Positions 18,739 to 26,232 of a DNA stretch of 64,000 nt are shown in pieces (position 1 is the stretch's first letter; each line of letters begins with the position of its first letter). The DNA is from Desulfobotulus pelophilus (GTDB taxonomy: Bacteria > Desulfobacterota > Desulfobacteria > Desulfobacterales > ASO4-4), in contig NZ_JAPFPW010000001.1 of the NCBI RefSeq assembly GCF_026155325.1, positions 310,001-374,000 on the forward strand, read 5' to 3'. Both the position numbers and the translations under genes were made by a program. The notes below the pieces were generated by a model. That model saw only the letters and a list, made by a program, of their open reading frames with translations, did not search any database and had not been told where the DNA came from.

Positions 18739-19206
18739 ATGACGCCGGCAGTACACCGGATCCGGAAAGCTGGGGTGGCTTTCCGGATCCATGAGTATAG
18801 ACACGACCCATCCTGGTCTTCCTATGGCATGGAGGCCGCGGCGAAGCTCGGTGTGGACGCAGGCCGGGTTTTCAAAACACTGCTTGTTCGTTTGGATCCA
18901 TTCGGTTTTGCGCTGGCTGTTATTCCCGTAGAAGCCATGCTCAGCATGAAGTCCGTGGCAAAAGCGGCAGGATCGAAAAAAGCAGAGATGGCCCGCCCGG
19001 AGGATGTACAGCGGATAACGGGCTATGTCCTGGGAGGGGTTAGCCCCATTGGTCAGAAAACGGATCTTGTGACCGTAATTGATGCCTCGGCTGAAAACTT
19101 TGCCAGTATTTTTGTGAGTGCAGGTCGGCGTGGGCTTGATCTGGAGCTGAGTCCCGAAGATCTGAAGGCACTGACCAGTGGTACATTTGCAGGCCTTTGC
19201 CAGTAA
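18739..19206 (+). CDS. ybaK: Cys-tRNA(Pro)/aminoacyl-tRNA deacylase, YbaK type
   Basis: Trans-editing enzyme of the YbaK/EbsC family that clears mischarged Cys-tRNA(Pro). It has 155 residues, the usual length. The core SYGMEAAAKLGVDAGRVFKTLL with its conserved lysine, and GYVLGGVSPIGQK, are characteristic. The ribosome site (GGAGG) is rather far from the ATG. The first codons contain a perfect 13-base hairpin (separate entry), which may dampen translation. Confidence 0.93.
   Translation: MTPAVHRIRKAGVAFRIHEYRHDPSWSSYGMEAAAKLGVDAGRVFKTLLVRLDPFGFALAVIPVEAMLSMKSVAKAAGSKKAEMARPEDVQRITGYVLGGVSPIGQKTDLVTVIDASAENFASIFVSAGRRGLDLELSPEDLKALTSGTFAGLCQ
18758..18790 (+). repeat. Perfect 13-base hairpin inside the start of ybaK
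   Basis: GGATCCGGAAAGC at 18758-18770 is the exact reverse complement of 18778-18790, with a seven-base loop. It begins 19 bases after the A of the start codon, within the footprint of an initiating ribosome. Confidence 0.75.
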
Positions 19207-19221
19207 AAGGTTTTACGGCAT

Positions 19222-19266
19222 AAAAAAATCTGATCCCACAGATAATGCGGGAATCAGGTTTTTTTA
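19222..19266. terminator. Bidirectional terminator
   Basis: AAAAAATCTGATCCC pairs with GGGAATCAGGTTTTTTT around about eleven bases (arms roughly 19222-19237 and 19249-19265). A runs on one side and T runs on the other allow it to end both ybaK and the convergent GIDE-LemA gene, whose last codons it overlaps. Confidence 0.88.
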
Positions 19267-21491
19267 TATAGTACATCCTGTTCTCCCAAGGTCTTTTCTC
19301 TTTGCTGCGAGAATGTCTTTATGGGTTTGATTCTGAACATTTTAGCAAGAAAAAAATCCGGAAAGGACTGAATGCGGGTATTGAATATTTCGACACTGTC
19401 TGCGTAACCTTTTCGGAGGAGGGAGAGATAGTTTTCTGTTCGGATGATTTCATGGGTAATTTCCTGTACCAGAGACTGTGCCTTTAATTGGGGGTAACTT
19501 TCCATTCTTGCGTGGAAGCTGTTGCATACGGCCCTTTCTTTTTGAACGATTTCTTCTGCTTTTTCCGTTTCTCCCGGTGGAAGGGACGCTTCTGTGCGGA
19601 GGCTGCTGAGGGCGGTAAGCAGCTCTTTTTCATGGGCAAGATAGGTTTTGGCAATCTTTTCAAGCTGAGGCCACAGGTCAAATCGCCTCTGCAAGATGGT
19701 ATGGATGTCACTCCATGCTTTATGACATCGGTTCCTGAGAAAAATAATATCATTAAAATGCAGAATCAGAGTGTAGAGCAGAAGGAACAGGGGGATGATG
19801 AGGGCCGTTTGAAAGAGTGCGGAAGGGGTAAACCATCCCAGACCTGCCCATAATACGCTGGCAGCAAAGAGAAAGGCGGCCAGACTGAAAGACGTGGCAA
19901 GAAAACCTTTTGCTCCTTTGCTTCGAAGAATATCTTCCTCCCTGCGTGGACTGATGAAGAAGAAGTTGTGCCTGTCGGTACCTTTCTGCAGGCTCAGTCG
20001 ATCGCTTTTTTCAGGATCCAGCCCGGCAAAGCCTATGGTGTAGATGGCGAGTCCCGGTTCCAGCAGCCATTCCGTGTAGATCCGTCCTCCTTTTGATTCT
20101 TTGCTGCGGCCAGAGTATTCGATGATGGCGTCTTTGGGAAGGACCCTGATTTTTCCTTCTTCATCTTCCAGCCAGAAAGGAGTACGGCGGATATCTTCTT
20201 CAATGGTGACCCACTTTGTTTTATTACCGGATTTTCTTTTTTCTTCTACTTTGTAGTGATAGGCTACGCAGTCTTTGCCTTTGAGCCTGCTCTGCATGCA
20301 GGGCAGCTCCTCGCCGACAAGTATCTTCCCTTTGAGCTCGGCAAGTCCGTAGCTTAAGCCGGAGCTGCTGGCTGTGGGTATATGCTCCATGAGGCGTTTT
20401 TGTTTGATGGATAGAATGCCGGCCAAAAAAGCCATGAGGCCGAGAACCAATCCTCCCGCAGAGAGAAGGCTTACCATAAGGGGGCTCTGAAAGGAGCTGG
20501 GGCGAATGGAGTCCGTAAGTTTTTTTGCCTGCTGTATTTCGGTTTCCGTAAGCCCATAGGGTAAGGGAAACTGCCGTTCTGCGACATGGTTAAAAAGGGG
20601 GCGATCCGGCCATTTCTGAGCACCTCTTTCAATAAGGAGCCGCATTGCATACAGATCGCTTCGTTGTTCAGGCATAGGTGTGGGATAGGTGGCCTTATAA
20701 CGCTCCTGGTAGAGGATGGCGGCTTCACTCCAGTCTTTTTTCAGGTTGGTAAGCCCCGTGTACCAGAGAAATCCCATACCACCGCAGATCATGAAAAGCA
20801 CGTAAATCCAGAACCGATGGATTTGCAAGGCAATGAGAAGGAGGGCAATGCCAAAGGCAATGAGTCCGGAAGCGATGGAAACCAGAACACCGGATTGCAG
20901 GAGGCTTTTCCCGCCCTCCGCTTGAAGCGTTCCAACACTCAGGATTGCTGGAATCTGCCAGTTACGGGTATCAAAGTGAATCCATTTTGTTTCCGGGTCG
21001 TAGGCTCCCAGGATGTTTATGGACTGACCCGGTCGGATGATCCACTCACTGTAGATACGGTCTCCCCTCTTTACCCTGTAGGTTCGGGAAAGGGACGTCT
21101 GCATGGAGCTTTGGTCTGAAGGATTGATCCTTACCTCTCCGCTGGTGTCCTTCAGCAGGAAGGGGGCTCTTCTTTCCCCGGAATCCAGGGTGCGGGTCCG
21201 GATGTTATTGTCCGAATCTCTATACTCTTCTTCCAGTCTGTAACGAAGAAAGACAGCTTTTTCTCCGGAATAGGGAGCTGTGAGTACTTGATTCCCGGCG
21301 AGAACTTCTCCGTGAACGGCATAAGGGCCTTGAGCCAGGGCTGCTATGGGCGTGGGCGGCAGACGGTCGATCTGCCGGGCATCACGCATGGACAGAAAGC
21401 CCCAGTTAAAACAGGCAAGGGCTGTGGCAAAGCAGGCCAGCCCCAAAGCTGCTGCAAGAAGGGCTTTCAGGAAGCGTTTGATATGGCGCAT
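19254..21491 (-). CDS. Membrane protein with two GIDE-like domains and a C-terminal LemA domain
   Basis: A 745-residue membrane protein. In order: a transmembrane helix (about 8-27); a GIDE/BAM-like region (about 50-190, with LTAPYSGEKAVFLRYRLEE and IYSEWIIRPGQSINILGAYD); two helices (about 205-250); a helix near 340; a second GIDE-like region (about 370-500, with MQSRLKGKDCVAYHYKVEE and IYTEWLLEPGLAIYTIGFAG); two more helices; then a LemA-type helical domain from about 585 (FLRNRCHKAWSDIHTILQRR, LAHEKELLTALSSLR). GIDE names the membrane domain of the mitochondrial E3 ligase MUL1. LemA proteins are membrane proteins of unclear role. No RING is present. It begins an apparent reverse group with the NYN gene upstream. 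Confidence 0.8.
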   Translation of the reverse strand: MRHIKRFLKALLAAALGLACFATALACFNWGFLSMRDARQIDRLPPTPIAALAQGPYAVHGEVLAGNQVLTAPYSGEKAVFLRYRLEEEYRDSDNNIRTRTLDSGERRAPFLLKDTSGEVRINPSDQSSMQTSLSRTYRVKRGDRIYSEWIIRPGQSINILGAYDPETKWIHFDTRNWQIPAILSVGTLQAEGGKSLLQSGVLVSIASGLIAFGIALLLIALQIHRFWIYVLFMICGGMGFLWYTGLTNLKKDWSEAAILYQERYKATYPTPMPEQRSDLYAMRLLIERGAQKWPDRPLFNHVAERQFPLPYGLTETEIQQAKKLTDSIRPSSFQSPLMVSLLSAGGLVLGLMAFLAGILSIKQKRLMEHIPTASSSGLSYGLAELKGKILVGEELPCMQSRLKGKDCVAYHYKVEEKRKSGNKTKWVTIEEDIRRTPFWLEDEEGKIRVLPKDAIIEYSGRSKESKGGRIYTEWLLEPGLAIYTIGFAGLDPEKSDRLSLQKGTDRHNFFFISPRREEDILRSKGAKGFLATSFSLAAFLFAASVLWAGLGWFTPSALFQTALIIPLFLLLYTLILHFNDIIFLRNRCHKAWSDIHTILQRRFDLWPQLEKIAKTYLAHEKELLTALSSLRTEASLPPGETEKAEEIVQKERAVCNSFHARMESYPQLKAQSLVQEITHEIIRTENYLSLLRKGYADSVEIFNTRIQSFPDFFLAKMFRIKPIKTFSQQREKTLGEQDVLYKKT

Positions 21492-21533
21492 GCGTCCTCA
21501 CGGGGATAGTGGGGTTGTTGGCTGCCCATGGAA

Positions 21534-22307
21534 TCATCGCCACTGGAATTCACAGACATCGGTGGCTTTTGGCCCTTCGGGCGTCTGAATAAGGTCAAAT
21601 TCAAGAATAATCTGACGGTGCTTCAGTTCGGCCACATAGCGGGTGTCTACCGGTTCCTGGTCTGCGGTGATGTCGTTGATATGGCAGAAGATGTCGTGGC
21701 GCATATCCGTAGCACCAAGGCCGGTGCGCATGGTGATAAAGCCAAATCCCCGGTCTTCGTTATAGGCGTGGAGAATACCGCGTTTGCGACTGTTTCCCGT
21801 ATCATTACCAAGAATACCGGGAATAAGAAAGCCTGAAAAATGATTGTCAACTTCCCTCATCAGGTCACCGCTGGTGTTGGCAAAGGAAAGAAGATCCACC
21901 CGTTTGCCCCGGTTCTGGAGGGCGCGGACGAGCCGGAGAAAATCACCGTCTCCGGAACCTACAAGGATATAATCCAGATTTTCCGACTGAAGGATGGCAT
22001 CAACGGCAAGGTCCAGATCCGCATTGGCCTTGACTACCAGTTCACCTTCCGAGTCGTAATAGCGGCGTACCTCTTTACGGATGAGATGGAATCCATTTCG
22101 GCGGATAGCCGCTCTGTAATTTTCATTTCGTATTCTGTAGCCTGTGTCGTGGCGCTCTCTTTCCACATCTACGGCAAGATAGGCGTTGGCACGTAGAACT
22201 ATGGTACCTTGTGTTTCCACAAGCTCTTTGATGACCTCGTATCGGATGCCCCAGCCGCCGTTGCGACTTAAATTTTCCATGTCGAGAAAAATCCCTGCCT
22301 TCAGCAT
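21534..22307 (-). CDS. NYN-domain (LabA/DUF88) protein with cold-shock-like C-terminus
   Basis: Probable RNA-acting PIN-like nuclease of 257 residues. The NYN domain (about 1-160) has the acidic residues expected at the metal site: FLDMEN at the N-terminus, KANADLDLAVDA in the middle and LVGSGDGDFLRLVRAL. After about residue 175 comes a beta-barrel-like segment, KRGILHAYNEDRGFGFI then DIFCHINDI, which matches the cold-shock RNA-binding pattern. AAGGAG precedes the ATG. It is 42 bases upstream of the GIDE-LemA gene and probably co-transcribed with it. Confidence 0.85.
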   Translation of the reverse strand: MLKAGIFLDMENLSRNGGWGIRYEVIKELVETQGTIVLRANAYLAVDVERERHDTGYRIRNENYRAAIRRNGFHLIRKEVRRYYDSEGELVVKANADLDLAVDAILQSENLDYILVGSGDGDFLRLVRALQNRGKRVDLLSFANTSGDLMREVDNHFSGFLIPGILGNDTGNSRKRGILHAYNEDRGFGFITMRTGLGATDMRHDIFCHINDITADQEPVDTRYVAELKHRQIILEFDLIQTPEGPKATDVCEFQWR

Positions 22308-22449
22308 GATAGCTCCTTGTAATGGTTTGCTGTGGTCCTGTTTTTTCCGGTCTGTTTCCTGTGTCCGCAGAATAAGGGCTGCGGGATTTCAGCAGGAGCT
22401 CCACAGAAACATTTTATCCTGTTTTTATCCAGCATAAAATTGGGAGTAA

Positions 22450-22482
22450 ATGGAATCCGGCAAGTTGGCTGCCGGATTCCAT
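22450..22482 (-). terminator. Probable terminator after the universal stress gene
   Basis: ATGGAATCCGGCA (22450-22462) and TGCCGGATTCCAT (22470-22482) form a perfect 13-base stem with a seven-base loop, about 50 bases past the stop of the reverse universal-stress gene. The T run on the reverse strand is weak. Confidence 0.65.
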
Positions 22483-22531
22483 GCAGGTTGCTGTATGGCG
22501 GGGTATGGGGCAGAAAAAGCAGGCTCCGGTC

Positions 22532-23437
22532 TCAGTGGACGGACATGACAGGGCAGGGGTTTTCCCGTATGAGTCTGTCTGTTACGGAACCCATCAGCAT
22601 GGATTCGGCAAGGGAAATGCCGCGGGAGCCCACAAGCGTGACATCAATGCCATTGGCCAGGGCATATTTGCGCAGTTCCGTATGGGCTTCTCCGAGTAAA
22701 ATCCGTGTTTCACAGTGGCACCAGGTTCTGGCCTCATCCGGTACCAGAGAATCCAGTTTTTCCTTGAGCTTTTTCATTTCTTCCTTCTGGTGACGGATAC
22801 GGTCTCCGGGTGGTCCTTCGGCAAGGAAGGCTTTGTGCTGATTTTCAGAAACCGTATGTACGATATGAAGCTCTGCCTCGAATTCCTGTGAAAGACTCAG
22901 TCCATAACGCAGGGCCATGGTGGCATGATAGGAAAAATCGTAGCCAATGAGAATGCGTTTCAGGTCCAGTATGGGGCCGTTGGGTGTAGTTTTTAGGGCT
23001 TCCGGTTCCACGTCCCTCAGAATAAGCAGGGGGACTTTGAGTGTACGGATGAGCTCTTCGGATGTGGAGCCCATGAAGAATTTTTTGAGACCGGAACCGG
23101 GGCGTGTTGTGACGACAACCAGATCGGCGTCCAGTTCTTCGGCAAGCTCAGTTATGCGGGTTGGCGGATGGCCGGTCCTTACGATGTCTTTCCATGGGAT
23201 ATGGCAGTCTGCCATGGCCGCCGCCATTTTTTCCCTGGCTCGTTTTTCCATTTTTCTCTCATACCCGTTAGGGTCCCTCATTCCTTCCGCATAGACAAGG
23301 GGAATGGGGTCAATGATGGAGCAGAGAAAAAGCTCCGCATTCAGGGTCCGGGCAAGGGCCGTGGCATAACGGATACCCTGCCGGGCATAGTCCGAAAGAT
23401 CGGTTGTGCAGAGGATGCGGTTAAAGTGAATGCGCAT
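22532..23437 (-). CDS. Tandem universal stress protein
   Basis: Cytoplasmic UspA-superfamily protein of 301 residues made of two Usp domains (about 1-150 and 160-301). Each ends with the ATP-binding glycine pattern: GSGLKKFFMGSTSEELIR in the first and GSRGISLAESMLMGSVTDRL in the second. The start is the ATG at 23437 with AAGGAGG upstream; the open frame begins 34 codons earlier without a site. Tandem Usp proteins usually act in stress survival and energy limitation. The specific role here is not known. Confidence 0.92.
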   Translation of the reverse strand: MRIHFNRILCTTDLSDYARQGIRYATALARTLNAELFLCSIIDPIPLVYAEGMRDPNGYERKMEKRAREKMAAAMADCHIPWKDIVRTGHPPTRITELAEELDADLVVVTTRPGSGLKKFFMGSTSEELIRTLKVPLLILRDVEPEALKTTPNGPILDLKRILIGYDFSYHATMALRYGLSLSQEFEAELHIVHTVSENQHKAFLAEGPPGDRIRHQKEEMKKLKEKLDSLVPDEARTWCHCETRILLGEAHTELRKYALANGIDVTLVGSRGISLAESMLMGSVTDRLIRENPCPVMSVH

Positions 23438-23572
23438 GGTCTGCCTCCTTGTGTTGGGGGGAAAGAAGTAAGGAACGTCAGACTTGTCAGTCGATACCTG
23501 AATTTTACTTATAGTAGAGCCATGCGCCATGGAAAACAAGAGTGTATAGGTTTATCCTGTCAAACCTCGTTA

Positions 23573-25822
23573 TTAACAGAGTGCCCGATGGACGCCGCGG
23601 GCGAGGCAGGAAAAGGTGTAGGGTTTTTTTACGAGCCCAACGGCACCCATGGCCAGGGCTTCTTTCATGCGGTCGTTTTCGGAAAAACCTGTAAGAATCA
23701 GAACCTTCAGATCTGGAATGAGGGTACGCATGTGAAGGAAGCAGTCCAGGCCATCCATGCCCTTATGGCCCATGATCATATCCAGCAGAACAAGGTCCGG
23801 TGTAAGGGATGGCAGCATGGCAAGGGCTTCTTCGCCGCTGGCAACGGCCGTGACTCTGTAACGGAGTTTTTCGAGAACAAGTGTTGTGATTTCTCGTTGT
23901 TCGGCGAGGTCATCAATGACAAGGATATGCTGACCGCAGCCTTCCGGGTCACGTATTGTTTCCTCAGAAGAAATGGTCAGCCCCGGAGTAACGGGCAGGT
24001 GTATGGAAAAGGTACAGCCCTTTCCCGGTTCGCTTTCCAGGTAAATCTGGCCGTGATGATCCTGTACCGTACTCCACACGACCGCCATTCCCAGCCCTGT
24101 TCCGGATCGTCCCATTACTTTTTTTGTATAAAAGGGTTCAAAAATTTTCTCTTTGTCCTCCGGAGCAATGCCCATGCCCGTATCCTGAATCTGAAGCAGA
24201 ACGGCTCCATGGGGAAAGGCGGTGGATGCCTCAGGGATTGTAAGGGTCCGGATGGATATCATACCCCCACCCGGCATGGCTTCTGCAGCATTGGAGACAA
24301 GGTTCATAAGCATTTTGCCAAGGTGCAGTCCTGACCCGAGGATGAGATCCAGGGCTGGATCCAGGCGGGTTTCAATATGGACATTGGGATGAAAGGCACA
24401 TAGTTTTTCATGCTCAGGCGTGGAGAGGTAATCCAGAATAACCGTATTGAGCTGTACGGTGTCTTCCACGCTTACTCCGCGGCGGGCGAGGGTCAGCAGA
24501 TCCTGAACGATCTGGGCTGCCCTCTGGCCTGATTTTTGGATAATGGCAATCCTGCGGCGCATGGGACTGTCTTCGGGAAGATCCTGAAGGAGCAGTTCCG
24601 GATAACTGACAAGACCCGACAGTACATTGTTAAGATCATGGGCTACTCCACCGGCGAGCATACCGACGGCTTCCATTTTCTGGGCTCTGGTAAGCTGGTC
24701 CTCCAGTCGTTTTCTTTGGCCTTCGGCGCGCACTCTGCTGGAGATATTCCGTACGATCGCCATTACGGTACCAGGTGTGGCTGCGACCATCCGGGTTTCA
24801 AAGTGTTCGATGATATTTTTTTTGATGGGCAGGGCGTATTCGAAAAGAACGGGTCTTTGAGTCCGGAGGGCCAGATGAATGTTGGTTTTGATCTGGGAGG
24901 CAATGCTGGATGGAAAAACATCCTGTGCTTTTTTGTGCAGAAATGTATTTGCATTCAGGTAGAGATGATTTTTATTGCCTTGAAAATCGAGAAATTTCCC
25001 TTCTGTATCGAATTGAAAGATCAGATCAGGGATGGCGTCCAGAAGAATTGCACGCCGCGCTTCGCTCTTGCGGGCTTCTTCCTCTGCTTTTTTTCGTTCC
25101 CGGACTTCTGCCTGCAATTCCCGGTTCATCATTTGCAGTACGTTTTCCCGTGCCCTGATGCGGGTGGCCATATCCTGAAAAGTAGTGGCGAGCACCTGCA
25201 TTTCTTTATGGCGGATGGCTGTGAAGGCATGGTCATAACGGCCTTTGCCAATACGCTCCAGTCCCTCCCCCAGAGACCGCAGCAGTGGCCGGAAAAAAAG
25301 AAGGGAGAGAAGCCATGTGCCAATGTAAATGCCAAGAAAGGAAATGCCCAGAATCCATAATGTCTGGTTGCGTAACCGCGCCAGATTTTCCCGGTAGGGA
25401 TCACTGGAAATATGAAGGTCCACAAAGCCGATGATTTCGTTTTTGTTGATAACACTTGTGGTGATGGTCTGCAGTGAGTCGCGGTGCATCCCCTCTGGTA
25501 TGGCATCAAACAGCACCCGCCCTTCCATGTCACTGATACGGATACCGGTCATGGGTTCATTGTGGGTAAAGGCAAGGGCAATGCGTTCTATTTGTTCCTT
25601 ATCCAGCTGCCAGAGGGGATCAGCGAGAATCTGGGTGAGGCGCTGGGCGTTATCTGCGGTTTGGGCATGAAAGAGTGTTGTTATCTGTCGGGCTTCCCGG
25701 GTGAAATAATAGAAAACAAGGGGTGCCTGAAGAAGCATCACCATCAGAAACACGCTTATGGAAAGATCCCTTGATATGCTGCGTTTGGGGGCAGGATGCA
25801 TACGGACCTGGCTTTCATGCAT
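23573..25822 (-). CDS. Hybrid sensor histidine kinase (HAMP-PAS-HisKA-HATPase-REC)
   Basis: Membrane kinase of 749 residues. It has a helix at about 22-42, a periplasmic sensor of about 110 residues containing LADPLWQLD, a second helix (about 152-175), HAMP, a PAS domain (about 255-375), HisKA with phospho-His in GGVAHDLNN near 392, HATPase with DTGMGIAPEDKEKIFEPF and GTGLGMAVV, and a receiver with LVLLDMIMGHKG near 679. The HisKA type (AHDLNN) resembles NtrB-like and hybrid kinases. No clear ribosome site is visible before the ATG at 25822, so the exact start is uncertain. No separate response regulator adjoins it. Confidence 0.92.
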   Translation of the reverse strand: MHESQVRMHPAPKRSISRDLSISVFLMVMLLQAPLVFYYFTREARQITTLFHAQTADNAQRLTQILADPLWQLDKEQIERIALAFTHNEPMTGIRISDMEGRVLFDAIPEGMHRDSLQTITTSVINKNEIIGFVDLHISSDPYRENLARLRNQTLWILGISFLGIYIGTWLLSLLFFRPLLRSLGEGLERIGKGRYDHAFTAIRHKEMQVLATTFQDMATRIRARENVLQMMNRELQAEVRERKKAEEEARKSEARRAILLDAIPDLIFQFDTEGKFLDFQGNKNHLYLNANTFLHKKAQDVFPSSIASQIKTNIHLALRTQRPVLFEYALPIKKNIIEHFETRMVAATPGTVMAIVRNISSRVRAEGQRKRLEDQLTRAQKMEAVGMLAGGVAHDLNNVLSGLVSYPELLLQDLPEDSPMRRRIAIIQKSGQRAAQIVQDLLTLARRGVSVEDTVQLNTVILDYLSTPEHEKLCAFHPNVHIETRLDPALDLILGSGLHLGKMLMNLVSNAAEAMPGGGMISIRTLTIPEASTAFPHGAVLLQIQDTGMGIAPEDKEKIFEPFYTKKVMGRSGTGLGMAVVWSTVQDHHGQIYLESEPGKGCTFSIHLPVTPGLTISSEETIRDPEGCGQHILVIDDLAEQREITTLVLEKLRYRVTAVASGEEALAMLPSLTPDLVLLDMIMGHKGMDGLDCFLHMRTLIPDLKVLILTGFSENDRMKEALAMGAVGLVKKPYTFSCLARGVHRALC

Positions 25823-26232
25823 GAAGAGGGGAGGAATCGGAGAATTTTATTTGGATAAGTGGACAAAAGATGAATGGAAAATAGCATTTTGGCTGTTAAA
25901 TAGCAAATATTTATTGGCAGGATTTAAAAAGGAGGGGCTTGACCGGTTTTTATCCGTTGTGTCCGGTTAGTTTTTTGTCTGAGGGTGTTCCGGATTTTAT
26001 AGGCTCAGATTTTTTTGAGGCTGTTCGGAAAATGGATAGTCAACTGTGTTCATGCCAGATTCCAGTTTCTGAATCGGATGTGCCCAGCATAGAGCCGTTT
26101 CAGTCAGCCGTTTTCGCTGACCAACCCGTTCCAGGTTTTTGGTCTGTTTTGCGGAACTGCGGTGAACAGTCTCAGCGGCATTGGCTGTGTAGATTGAGCC
26201 AGCCGGAGGAGTGCCGCTCCGGCTGGCATATC
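25823..26232. other. Gap without a recognised gene
   Basis: This 410-base spacer separates the kinase start from the thrS end. It may hold a very short forward ORF from TTG 25851 to 25970 (39 codons, GGAG eight bases before), rich in charged and aromatic residues and followed by a weak ACCGG...CCGGT stem with a T run. An open frame at 25939-26256 looks spurious. Confidence 0.4.
26198..26227 (-). terminator. Hairpin after thrS
   Basis: A perfect 11-base GC-rich stem (GCCAGCCGGAG at 26198-26208, CTCCGGCTGGC at 26217-26227) begins just past the thrS stop. A clear T run is missing, so it may act as a 3' end stabiliser rather than as a strong terminator. Confidence 0.55.

Noticed and set aside
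23168-24334. Forward open frame of 388 codons opposite the universal stress and kinase genes
   Set aside because: It covers two well-supported reverse genes and their spacer and contains no recognisable family pattern.
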